Positions 10,860 to 20,399 of a DNA stretch of 37,134 nucleotides are shown one piece after another; the stretch's first letter is position 1, and each line of letters begins with the position of its first letter. Made by a program: the position numbers and the translations under genes. The notes beneath the pieces are model-generated. The model searched no databases. It was not told the DNA's origin and was given only the letters and a program-made list of their open reading frames with translations. The DNA is from Guillardia theta CCMP2712 (taxonomy: Eukaryota; Cryptophyceae; Pyrenomonadales; Geminigeraceae), in the NCBI RefSeq assembly GCF_000315625.1, contig NW_005434652.1, positions 48,310 through 85,443 on the forward strand, given 5' to 3'.

Positions 10860-11760
10860 GTGGAGGTTGACGTGCCGCTTGTTGTCACTGCGCCCGGCCG
10901 GTCCGATCCGGCGGGACGGCACGTGCTGTTTGAAGGCTCGTTGTGGAACTTTGAGTAAAGACTGAAACTTGTAGACACTGCCACTGGCCCCGGACTCCGA
11001 ATCGGACTTCCCGGAGGCCATGCCAGGAGGCTCATGAAGTAATGATCCGATATTGCCAAGTTGGCCGTTTGCCCGATCGGATGTTGTTTATTTTTACTGC
11101 CCTTTACTCGAGTCCTGGCATATGATAGTTAACTGAGTTAAACATCGGCTGAGCACCGTAGGATTCGGTTGAATACTAGCCTTAGGTCCGAGGCTTTATT
11201 TACTGACTCGGTAGTGCCGGGCGGCCGTGTGATAGTCACCGTCACGCCACCCTGCCCGGTGCCCGCAGTGCGCCGGGCCCCGGGTACGCCGTGATCCGAT
11301 CATCGTCGGATCGGATTCAAGTTGCCGCCCCGGCCCGGTGATAGCCGAGAAAGTGCCCGGCCCGCGGGGCACGCCGGTCACTACTACGGACTTGAACTGC
11401 CAGTTCAACCGGTGGCGTGGGCCCGCCGGGGCCGGGCCGGGCCGGAACTTGAAAGCCAGATCGCCGGGCCGGGCGGCGGCAAAAGCCGGCCGCCGGGCCC
11501 ACTGAATCTTGAAGCGGCGGGCCGATGAATGGCCGCACCGTGACGGCGAAGCTTCCGTCGGAGGGGCCCGCCCGGCGCCGGCCGTCAGCCGCCCGCCGGC
11601 TGGCCGGCCGGCCGCCGGCCGCCGCCGGGCCAGCCTACTGAGGGAGCCGGGGCGCCGCGGCCGGGCCGCGCCGGGCGACTGCCTGGCACTGCAGTGCACT
11701 GCGGCAGACTCTCACTGGCAGGCTCGGCAGTGACTCCCGCCGCCGGACCGGCGCGGGGGG
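10860..11760. other. GC-rich noncoding block 2
   Basis: A moderately GC-rich lead-in contains CCGGCCGGTCCGATCCGG. The core at 11205-11760 is very GC-rich and made of GGCCGGCC and GCCGCCGG words with scattered CTTGAA/TTCAAG words. A short inverted repeat, ATCCGATCATCGTCGGAT, lies near 11292. Open frames on both strands are compositional. It resembles block 1 in word use, suggesting a common origin. Confidence 0.55.
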
Positions 11761-11932
11761 AGTGTAGGACTGGGAAACGATCTCAAGGAACAATCAACGG
11801 CCGCTATCGGTATCCTCTCAGTGTATCTACCAAAGATGATGTTTATCAAACGTCTCGAATTGAGTTCTGGCCTCAGGTTTCGCCGCCGCCGCCGCCATTC
11901 GGAACTTCGGAAGTTTGCATTTCGTGACTCTC

Positions 11933-12115
11933 AACTTTCTACTGGAAGTTCTGTAATGTAAAGTTTTTAAGGTTCCAAAGTTCCCGAGATCGTACCCGAG
12001 GGATGCCATCGTGCACGTGCCTGGTAAACTTTGAGATTTTTTTCGTTGGCGTCAAAGTTTATCGGCAGAGTTTCCAGGATCCCGTACTAAAGTTTCCAAA
12101 TAGTGGAGCAAAGTT
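11933..12115. promoter_or_regulatory. Cluster of AAAGTT motifs upstream of the PINX1-like gene
   Basis: AAAGTT or its complement occurs seven times in 183 bp, at 11933, 11960, 11977, 12027, 12054, 12089 and 12110, often followed by TC or TT. It sits about 360-540 bp upstream of the PINX1-like ATG. It may be a promoter motif array or a decayed repeat. Confidence 0.35.
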
Positions 12116-12319
12116 TCAGACTTGCTGGACCCCGCCATTTTTCGATAGAATAAGGAAATCTTCACTTATTTCTGTACAAATATTCACCAAGATGGCTCAA
12201 ATGTGCAAAACTATCCTCTAAATGTTGAAATACTTCATATCAGTTTCGGCCTAGCCAACTCCTTGTCCCAGAAGCAGCGCGTGCGTCTCCTGCACCTACT
12301 GCTCCTCCGTACTCTTTCC

Positions 12320-12434
12320 CTTCCACCCCCCCTCCTCCTTCTCCTCCTCCTTCTCCTCCTCCTCCTTCTCCTCCTCCTCCTCCTCCTCCTCCTCCTCCTC
12401 CTCCTCCTCCTCCTCCTCCTCCTCCTCCTCCTCC
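12320..12434. repeat. CCT trinucleotide tract
   Basis: Almost uninterrupted CCT/CTC repeat of about 115 bp. It is followed by TCTTGTCTCTTCCTGCTGCC and then ACTCAG before the PINX1-like ATG. It may be a polypyrimidine tract of a 5'-UTR intron ending at ACTCAG (12462), or a promoter-proximal CT tract. The poly-Arg and poly-Gly frames in it are artefacts. Confidence 0.85.
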
Positions 12435-12471
12435 GCTCTTGTCTCTTCCTGCTGCCACTCAGAAGAAGAGA

Positions 12472-13945
12472 ATGCCGTCTGCTACTTCGACTGCCACCGT
12501 CAAGTCCGAGAAGTTCCATGGCATCAATCGTGAGGTAAGTTTGTTGCTCAACTGGCATTGCTTGGTTCTCATGGTGTTCTCAGGACTGGGCGTATTCTAT
12601 GGTGCAGAAGATGGGATGGAAGGAAGGAGCTGGGCTCGGAAAGAACAACGATGGGATCACGAAGCATCTGTGGACGAAGAAGAGAGAAGATCAAGTTGGC
12701 ATTGGCGCTGAAAACACCAACGACTGGGGCGCGCACTCGGTGCAGACCAACAGCTACAACGAGATTCTTTCCAAGCTCTCAGTCATTGTGAACAACAGCG
12801 ACAAGGAGTCGGACGAGAGCGAAGACGAGGTTAAGTCCTCGAAGAAGAAGGCAAAGGCGTCCAAGAAGAAGAGCAAAGAGGTCAAGAAAAAGAAGAAGTC
12901 CAAGGCCTCTTCGTCGGAGTCGGAGTCGGATAGCTCGGATTCCGAGGAGGAATCGAGGAGAGAGAAGAAGTCTTCGAAGAAGAGCGGGAAGAAGCAGGAG
13001 GAGAAGAAGAGCAAGACGAAGAAGAGCAAGACGAAAGAATCCTCGGACACCTCAGCTGTCAGTGATAGCGACGACAGCGATGATTCCGACCTCGAGCAGA
13101 AAGCCGCCAGCAGCAGTACAGATGCACATGCTGCCAGGAAAGCTGGGCGGTCGTATGCGGCAGCAGCTGTGATCCAGCAGCGATACGCGTATAAGCGAGC
13201 TTTCATGAACAAGACCAAGGATGTCAAGAGCTACTCTTCGACGGATCTCAGTCAGATTCTTGGCTACTCTGTCCCGCCGAAGCAGGAGGACGAGAAGCTG
13301 ATCAGCAAGGATGCCATCAAGAAGTACGGAAAGACGGAGGTCAAAGAAAGCAAGGAGAAGGAGGAGAAGCAAGAGAAGAAGGAGAAGAAGAAGAAGACCA
13401 AGCACGAGCGCGACCTCGAAAAGGTGCCACATTGTGATGAGGAGGATGTTATCTCCACCACTGGGGTTGTGCTCAAGCATCCTATCCTTCCTAAGCCGAG
13501 CGTGTTGAGCGGCACACTGAAGCACATGTTCGTACATGGAGGCTTCATGTCGCACGACAAGCACAAGCACAAGAAACAGGATTGGGAGTTCAACGAAGAG
13601 ACACAAGAGAAAATTGCAAATGACGCGCATGCCAACAAGGTCGAGGGAAGGAAAGGTCTCGGGTTTGACAACGACCGTCCCACCAAGTTAGGAAAGGACT
13701 TCAAGGGGGCAAAGAAAACCTTCGACTCAGATGAGGAAAGCGACGCGAGCTCGAGTAAATCAGAGAATGAGGAACAGGTACGACTTGCCAAGAAGGAGAA
13801 GAAGAAAAAGAACAAATCGGAGAAGAAGGAGAAAAAAGAAAAGGAAGGCAAGAAAAAGAAGAGATCCAGGGATTCCGATGACAGTGACTCTGACAGCGAC
13901 AAGGAGGAATCCAAGAAAAAGAAGAAGAAAAGGAGTAGCCAGTAA
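12472..13945 (+). CDS. PINX1: PINX1-like G-patch nucleolar protein
   Basis: Exons 12472-12534 and 12584-13945 join in phase 0 across a 49-nt intron, giving 474 residues. The G-patch covers about residues 22-65 (DWAYSMVQKMGWKEGAGLGK, then GITKHLWTKKREDQVGIG). It is followed by the PINX1-type TNSYNEILSKLS. A second conserved element, SSTDLSQILG at about 238-247, matches the TDL-I-G motif of PINX1. The rest is Lys/Ser/Glu-rich and charged, as in nucleolar proteins. PINX1/Gno1 proteins stimulate the Prp43 helicase in ribosome biogenesis and, in animals, bind telomerase. The first Met at 12472 directly follows a possible acceptor, so a non-coding first exon is likely. The protein is longer than human PINX1 because of the charged linkers. 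Confidence 0.85.
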
Positions 13946-14044
13946 TCAGAGCGATGCCTTATTTTTTTCTTCTGTAACTTTGGCTTCTCGAAGCTTCGTT
14001 TCTCATTTTATTTTTACCTTTGGATTTTGTACTGTGATCACTGT

Positions 14045-14050
14045 AATAAA
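14045..14050 (+). terminator. Polyadenylation signal AATAAA
   Basis: AATAAA lies 100 bp after the PINX1-like stop, in the context CTGTAATAAAGCGTC. On the opposite strand TTTATT words near 14005 could serve the convergent TLC gene, so the two 3' ends may overlap. Confidence 0.6.
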
Positions 14051-14321
14051 GCGTCTTCACTTGATATTGTGGATGTTAAAGATGTTATCTCGACGAAAAT
14101 CCTTGCTCAAGAACCGTCTAAAGACGACAGAAGTTCAGTTCCTTGACGATTCAGCATCGGAGGCCGCGCCGAACACAATCGCTGCCATGCCAAGTTGTAA
14201 TCTTGAATCCCCAGCGAGTGGAACCTACAAGGATGCCGCAGTGAAACAGGACAAGAAGCAGCGGGGATGTAAAAATCTATCAAGCTCAATCAAAGTGTGG
14301 ACTTTTCTGCTCGCGGCTCCT

Positions 14322-15215
14322 CTAGGGCTCTTTGATAGCTTCCGGTGAGCCCCATTTTCGGAACAAGCGTATCAGGCCGTGCATGAGCTTCTTCCCCCAG
14401 AAGATGTTGAGGCTGTTGACTCCTCCGAGCATCAAACTCATCGTCAAGTACACGCCACCGCTGATCTTTCCTTCTGCCCGCGCTGATGAGAGTTGAGACC
14501 AGAAGATGAAGGAGTATGGACAGCCAATGAAGATGCGGAAGATGAAGAAGAAGACCACGAGGGCAATCCCGTTCAACTTGAAGGCAAGAGTTTCCTTGTA
14601 GCCATATTCCAACATGAACCACCTCAAGTTCAAGAAGATGGTTGAGAACTCCCACAAGAATCCGATGCAGCCGAAGAAGTGAAACATGTTCCCGAGACAG
14701 ATAATTGCGACAGCGGCGAAAGCGCAGATGCCGTGGAAAGTAAACATGAAGCCGTACTCGCGGAACATGACCACACAAAGCAAGATGTCTCCAAGGAAGT
14801 ACGCCATTGACACCGAGTACCAAAAGCGAACGATAGGAGATGTGGCCCAAAGCATGTCCTGGAACATGTTGCGATGAGTGTAGAGGCCCATTGCAGCGCC
14901 GTAGCAAACAAGAGCAGCATGAATGGTGGATACGATGCGAGTAGCAAGTTCGGCCTTGAAGAATCGATGACTTTGACCGCTGGTAGGATCGTAAAAGCTG
15001 TAGGGGTCATCCGTAGCTCGATGCAACTTTTTCTCCTTGGCTATCCTCTGACTCGTCGGTCGCTTGGCAAGGGCCAACCACATGCCGGCAAACACCATGA
15101 AGCTCACCAGCATGACCATGAGTGGACCCGCCCACTCTGCTGGCACGGAGGAAAGCAGGAACTCCTCCACCGATGGCTTTGGCGCTGGAGGAGCTTTTCT
15201 CTGGGACCTGAGCAT
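14322..15215 (-). CDS. TLC-domain membrane protein (TMEM56/TLCD4-like)
   Basis: A single-exon open frame of 297 residues from this Met; an in-frame Met at 15296 would add 27 residues. I prefer the inner start because the extra 27 residues look unlike the family. The protein has several membrane spans: PLMVMLVSFMVFAGMWLALA, then IVSTIHAALVCYGAAMGLY, then YSVSMAYFLGDILLCVVMF, then FHGICAFAAVAIICLG, then a long C-terminal hydrophobic pair. TLC signatures are STIHA, SMAYFLGDILL, HG, FLWEFSTIFLNLRWFM and FIFRIF. The family includes TMEM56/TLCD4 and relatives of ceramide synthase, which act in ER or other endomembranes in lipid metabolism or sensing. It lacks the Lag1 double-His motif, so catalysis as a ceramide synthase is unlikely. 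Confidence 0.82.
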   Translation of the reverse strand: MLRSQRKAPPAPKPSVEEFLLSSVPAEWAGPLMVMLVSFMVFAGMWLALAKRPTSQRIAKEKKLHRATDDPYSFYDPTSGQSHRFFKAELATRIVSTIHAALVCYGAAMGLYTHRNMFQDMLWATSPIVRFWYSVSMAYFLGDILLCVVMFREYGFMFTFHGICAFAAVAIICLGNMFHFFGCIGFLWEFSTIFLNLRWFMLEYGYKETLAFKLNGIALVVFFFIFRIFIGCPYSFIFWSQLSSARAEGKISGGVYLTMSLMLGGVNSLNIFWGKKLMHGLIRLFRKWGSPEAIKEP

Positions 15216-15299
15216 AATGAAAGTAGAAAACCCTTCTCTTCCTTTTTTTCCGATCTTGTGTGGGAGATGACAGAGATGAAGTGACCTGTTCAACATCGA

Positions 15300-16254
15300 A
15301 CCGTTATGCGCATTCCACCCGCTCAGTAAGCTCAGAAATCCAACTTAGATTTGCAGGAATTCATGCGATTGAAACACATTCAAAACGCACCCTTCTGCCA
15401 CAACAATGATGCTATTTCATTCCATTTCAAAATATCTTCATGAGTGTCTCAAGTCTTAGGTGCATGATGCCTCTTGACACTCCTCTGCCGTCAATGCCCC
15501 ACGGTGCAACTAAATCCGCAACACACGTGCAACAATACAGCAACACCCAAGAATTCACTCTGAGGTTTGTCAGATTATCGGCTCTAGAGCACTAAAGTCT
15601 TGCAATATCACACATCGAGTAGGACACTGCCGCAAAAAAACTGCTCCATTATCCTCCCCTTTCTTGATCCCCAAAATTTCCTTCCACGTCACTTTCACAA
15701 CTCATCCTCCCCGCTACAACCTGATTTCATATCGCACATGATGCAAATACCCTCCTCCATCTCTTCTTCTTAGTCTGATTCCCTTGCTCCCTTCTTCGTA
15801 CTTCTTCATCCTCTCCCTCCCTCCCACTGCCATGTTATCCCTTCCCGCCTCTACGCCGCCATGCCACTGTTATAATCTCTCACAAAAGAATTTTATCCAA
15901 AATGATTTAGGATATAAAACTTGTTATTGTACTTATAAACTGCTTCACAAATCTGTGTAAAATTTTACAAAAAGGTTCATTCTGTACCATATATATTTAA
16001 AACTATTGTAATTGCTTGTTGCGGTAGCTATCAATTTTCAACCCCCCCAATCTAATCTGTCAAAAAATGATATAAAAAGCTTAAAACAACGAAAAATCTT
16101 TTCTATCCAAATCTTCTCAATTGATTTTAAGTAGAGGCACATTGTATTATAAAACATTATTCACAGTTTTATACACAGATTATTCCTCAACTTTAAGTAC
16201 CACAATGTTGATTCCCTACAATTTTAATTATTTAAAAGTGCTGCAACTAGAACT
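15300..16254. other. AT-rich intergenic region
   Basis: No coding signal. A CT-rich stretch lies at 15640-15840, followed by a strongly AT-rich segment at about 15880-16250 with many TTTAAA and ATTTTA words. It separates the TLC and NMT1/THI5-like genes, which are divergently oriented. Confidence 0.55.
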
Positions 16255-16400
16255 TGACTACCCCATCGCCCCCCTACCCACTACATCGATCAGTTAACCC
16301 CCCCTTCCAACCTTCATAGTACCCCATGCGATGATATTCAACGGGGTAGTCTTTGGCCTATTTGTGTACGGGTCCCTTTTACTGAATTTACACTTGAGCA
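16255..16400. repeat. GGGGTAG-type intergenic element
   Basis: Contains CCATCGCCCCCCTACCC, AACCCCCCCTTCC, TACCCCATGCGATG and ACGGGGTAGTC, with copies in both orientations. It lies just upstream of the NMT1/THI5-like gene. Confidence 0.35.
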
Positions 16401-16478
16401 AGTCATGGGTAGGTAGTGAAGGGTGTGAGGGGATGAGGGCTTTGTGGGGATGAGGGGGCCGAAATTGGGATCCCTATC

Positions 16479-18488
16479 ATGGCGCAGGTACATCTAGATG
16501 AGGAGGAGCAGGAGGAGCGAAAGAAGGACGAAACACAGAAAAAATGTATGAGCAGAAGCAGAGCAAGGATATGAGCAGGGAGCAGGGAGCATGGATCAGG
16601 GATCAGGGAGCAGGGAGCAACAACGATGGAGCAAGCATCGCAAGGATCAAGGAGCTAGGAGAGCAATCGATGGATCCGGAGGAGATTCATGCGGGGCATT
16701 CCAGGGGTGCCACTTTCAACATCGAGTAGGAAGGGTCACTAGCAGGAATTTTGAGCTTCAGAGAGTGAGCAAGAGAGAAAACATAGTCCCATGATAGTAC
16801 TAGGCTGTTGGCATAACATTGAAGGTTGATGTTAGGTAACTGTGGCGTTGGATTGGACACCGAACACAACACATGTAAGAGGATGCAGCAGTTTCACTCT
16901 GTCTGTGACAGCTGCCATCAACAGGCAGCTCTTCTCCTGGCTTCCAGCAAAGGCTTCTATGCTCGGGAGAGCCTCGACGTTCGATTCCTGTCTCCCTCAG
17001 GTCGACGGGTGCTTCAGAGCTTTGGTACCATCATGTCTTATGGTTCTTGTTCCCGCAGATCATGGGGCCCCTAAGACGCCGTTGGATGCGGTTGTGGCCG
17101 GAGCTGCTGAGGTTGGAATCTCCCCGTGCGATCAAGTTCTCTACGAGAGTTTGCGGGAAGACAGAGTTGTATGTCATTCATTGTCATTTGCCAGTCAGTC
17201 AGATCTTACGCCATGCCGTAGGTTTGTGTTGCCACTTTGCATGAGGTCGACATATCAGCCGTCTGTGTTGATGAAGATTCTAATTTCACAAGACCTTCCC
17301 TCTTGTCTGATGCTAGATACGCTTCTTGCGGTAAGGACCCTTACTTTTCCTCCCTCTCTCCCCTTTCGTCCATCTTCCTCCTTCCTCTTCCACTTCCCTC
17401 CTTCGCTCCTCCTTCGCTCCTCCTTTGCTTCCCGCCCCCCCGTTCCCCTCTCCTTCTGCTCTCTCACCTGCATCCTGTCATTCGAACCATTATGCCTCGC
17501 TCCTTCATCTCGTCCTGCTGCTCGCTGATGACAGCTCGTCTAGGATATCCTCTGGAAACTGCTGCAGTCTGTCTCACATGCTCGTTTATGCAAGGTTGAT
17601 GATGCGCGTTCAGGTCAACAGTATGATCAGAAACGATGGAGGAGGAGGAGGCATCATCGAAGTACGCACCATTTGCGTGGTTTGAAGAAGGCTGACGAGC
17701 CGTAGGTTTGTCCGGAGGAGAGAACAGAGACAGAGATGAATCTGCTTGATGGATCGGCTGACTGCGCGTGGATGTGAGGACTGAAGAAGACAGAGGTTAT
17801 CTCAGATGACAGGCTGTGGTAAGGTATAGGACATGGGAGGTGCTGCGAGCAAGGAGGAGGGGAAGGAAGCTAAGGGAGTTCAGGTGAGCGTTGACATGAA
17901 GCGGGGGTGTGAGGGTGAAGGGGAAAAGGGAGGATGAGAGAGGAGGAGGTAGAGGTAGGAGCGGCGAGGGGGATGGGATGGGATGGGATGGGATGGGATG
18001 GGATGAGATGGGATGGGATGGGATGAAATTAAAACAGGATGAAAGACTTTGGGGTTCCCTTTGGATACATGAATCTTGTCATCGTGAAGAGAGAACGGCT
18101 ACAAGGGGAGGAGGGAACAAAAGTGACCTCAAAGTTTCTGAAAGCTTCATCTGAAGCTGCTGATTGGATTCATGCCAATATAAACGAGGTGACGTGAAGA
18201 GGGGAGAGATGGGGAGCTGTCGACTTGTTTTGATGTGTGACTGTAACTTTTGCTGCATATCGACGATGTTACATATCATGTTGCTGGTGCTTGCCTTTTC
18301 TCACATTTGTTTGCAGGCAGCACAATCTCTATGTGATGGAAATTTTCACTCAGATCTGAGCAATGTCGACTTTAATCTCGAAAGGTGTGCGGCTCTCATC
18401 CCGTTTTCCATCGTCCTCCTTCTATCAAGACCTTCCCTTGCTAATTCATTCATATCAGTCTATCAGCCTTGCAATCTTTGTACACTGA

Positions 18489-18528
<40 letters not shown>

Positions 18529-18636
18529 AGAACATGTGTCTGGGGCCATATGGATGAGGGGAGATGGAATAGTTTCTGGGACTGGGCAATGTCAGATCCT
18601 ATCCGCGCTGTCCTCCCAGGAGCGGGAGAAGGAGCG

Positions 18637-18679
<43 letters not shown>

Positions 18680-18744
18680 TGAAGCAGCCTGACCTTCTCT
18701 ACACCAATGAACTCTTGTATCATCGGCCCGGTGCGTGCAAGTGA
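16479..18744 (+). CDS. NMT1/THI5-like (SsuA-fold) protein
   Basis: Exons: 16479-16487 (tentative, MAQ), 16836-16874, 16925-17000, 17059-17168, 17222-17330, 17614-17661, 17706-17773, 17824-17883, 18038-18188, 18317-18384 and 18459-18744. Phases agree except between 17330 and 17614. Diagnostic text: VTVALDWTPNTTH, LASSKGFYARESLDVRFLSP, TPLDAVVAGAAEVGISPCDQ, DISAVCVDEDSNFTRPSLL, VNSMIRNDGGGGGIIE, MNLLDGSADCAWM, YRTWEVLRARRRG, FGVPFGYMNLVIV, FLKASSEAADWIHANI, and the ending DLLYTNELL. This is the periplasmic-binding fold shared by SsuA, NMT1 and fungal THI5. The yeast CCCFC iron motif is absent at the equivalent place (FGVPFGY), so pyrimidine synthesis of the THI5 kind is not implied. The last exon holds two Gly-Ala tracts from GAGCAG repeats. 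Total about 340 residues. Confidence 0.75.
17968..18027. repeat. GGGAT pentanucleotide repeat
   Basis: About a dozen GGGAT units with one GAGAT variant, inside the 154-nt intron 17884-18037 of the NMT1/THI5-like gene. Unlike most long introns here, the sense strand is purine-rich. Confidence 0.85.
18491..18528 (+). repeat. GAGCAG hexanucleotide repeat, coding (Gly-Ala)
   Basis: Six GAGCAG units, read in frame as GGA GCA, giving a Gly-Ala dipeptide tract inside the last exon of the NMT1/THI5-like gene. Confidence 0.85.
18619..18680 (+). repeat. Second GAGCAG/GAGCGG repeat, coding (Gly-Ala)
   Basis: About ten units, starting with GAGCGG variants, again read in frame as Gly-Ala. The two tracts bracket the conserved CVWGHMDEGRWNSFWDWAM segment. 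Confidence 0.85.
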
Positions 18745-20180
18745 TCTGTCATACCCTTCTCACTTGTCAACTCCATCTAGCTGTTGACGAGCTTCACGCT
18801 GAAGGTAGACAAAATATCATTGTTTATCAAATGGTGCTGACTGAATTCTTCCCCTGCCAAACTCCTCCCTCCTCCTCCTTCCTCCTCCTACCCTTCTCTC
18901 TTCCCTTCTATCCTCCAATCGCCTCCTGTCTTCCCCCTCATCACCTCCGCCTTCTGCTCGCTCGCCCTCGCTTGCCCTCTTCGTCTTCCATCTCCAGCTG
19001 CAGGCAGGCTGTCGCAGACCTCAAATTCCTCGTCCTTCTCGTTCACGAGACCAGCGACGACGCACGACCCGACGAAAGGATGCAGGCAAGACGCAGCGGG
19101 GACGAGCGGAGAAGGAGCAGGAGGAGCGGCAGAGCGAGCAGGAGCAGAGGGAGGAGGGGGGGGAGGGGGAGGAGCAGCAGCAGGGTCAGAGACTATGATG
19201 ATGGAGGTCAAGTTGGTCTTGAGAAGGGTAGAGATGGAGAGCATGAGTTCTTGCCTGAAGCTTGTCTGACAGATGCTGCTTCCCTCCTGATCAAATGTTC
19301 GAAACCGCATGGTAAGTGTAGGCGGAAGATGCTGAATGAGGTTGGAGGAAGTAGAGGGGAAGAAGATGGAGGGAGAAGGAAGGAGAATGATGGAAAGGGG
19401 TGAGTGAGGAAGGGGAGAGGAAGGAGCGGGGATGAGATTGAGGGAGAAACTGATGTTGAGATGGCAGTGAAAAGATCATTCAGCTCAACATCTCTGGAGT
19501 GTCGAAGTTGCAGGTGAACAACCTGACACGATAAAAGTGACACGAAGTCCTCTTGACTTGTCTGCCTCCTGTTCCCGATAGGCCGAGAAGTTTGTCAGAT
19601 TGTGCGGGGGAGGGATCGGCTCCATGGTCTTGTCCAAGGGGAAGCAGTAACTCTCTTCCTCCCCTGTCTCTGCTCCGCTGCCCTGCCCTGCCCTGCCCTG
19701 CCCTGCCCTGCCCTGCCCTGCCCTGCCCTGCCCTGCCCTGCCCTTATCCTGGCTCTCCTACTCGCTCCTTAGCTCTCACATTGTTGCCATTCACAAGGCC
19801 TCGTTCTCACTCTTTCCTTGTCAGAAAAACTGCCAGCAAGCTGCGCAAGGGAGCTCCTCTATCCTCTGAAGAAGTTCAATCGATGCAGACATGCGTACTA
19901 GAGGCATACGAGCCGGTTCAATGCCTTCTCCCCCCCACCTGCTCCTCACCTGACCTCTCTGCCCACCTGCTCCCCACCTGACCTACTGTCCTCCATGTTT
20001 CCCCCGTTCTTGACTTCTCCCCTCTCTCCTCCTTCCTCCTCCTCGTGTGAACACCTATAACCCCCGTTCACTCCCCTCCTTTGCCTTCCTCCCTCCTTCC
20101 CCTCGCGGCCTCCCTTGCAACTGAAACTGTCGAAGGTGCTGAAGCAGCTGTACGGCGAGGAGGCTAATGATGGTCTATGA
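18731..20180 (+). CDS. Unrecognised split gene or genes
   Basis: Open segments with splice-like borders on the plus strand: VDELHAEG near 18785; EFLPEACLTDAASLLIKCS ending at GTAAGT (19316); EKIIQLNISGVSKLQ ending at GTGAAC (19515); AEKFVRLCGGGIGSMVLSKG after GATAG (19582); KTASKLRKGAPLSSEEVQSM near 19828; and a final VLKQLYGEEANDGL with TGA at 20178-20180. A CCCTG microsatellite lies in one putative intron. Phases were not all reconciled, and no family is recognised. It could also include a readthrough 3' extension of the NMT1/THI5-like gene through a 50-nt intron starting at 18731. Parts around 19080-19200 are low-complexity Arg/Gly sequence and probably intronic. Confidence 0.35.
19679..19744. 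repeat. CCCTG pentanucleotide repeat
   Basis: About thirteen perfect CCCTG units followed by CCCTTATCC, in a probable intron. Confidence 0.9.
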
Positions 20181-20399
20181 GGCGGAGGCGCCAAATCCAA
20201 GGGCCTCTAGAGAAATCGTGAACGGCAAAGAAGACAAGCACGGGGAGCGAACAAGGGAGCATCTATGTAAGAATAGAGGAAGGGAGTGGGGGATGGAGTG
20301 AAGGAGTGAGAGAGAGAAGAGGGAGAGGGAGAGAGAGAAAGCTCAACATTGTCAAGAACTTTTTTCAGTAGAGAAGAATTCAAAAGGTTTCAAAGTGAT

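Noticed and set aside
11196-11699. 167-aa minus-strand frame in GC block 2
   Set aside because: Same reason: open by composition, with antisense frames equally long and no protein-like pattern.
12235-12558. Poly-Arg, poly-Gly and poly-Leu frames across the CCT tract
   Set aside because: Direct translation of a trinucleotide repeat; no splice or start support.
12754-13914. Long minus-strand frames opposite the PINX1-like gene
   Set aside because: Ser/Phe/Leu-rich antisense shadows of the Lys/Ser/Glu-rich coding exon.
14290-14907. 205-aa minus-strand frame overlapping the TLC gene
   Set aside because: Out-of-frame shadow of the TLC protein with His/Leu/Arg-rich composition.
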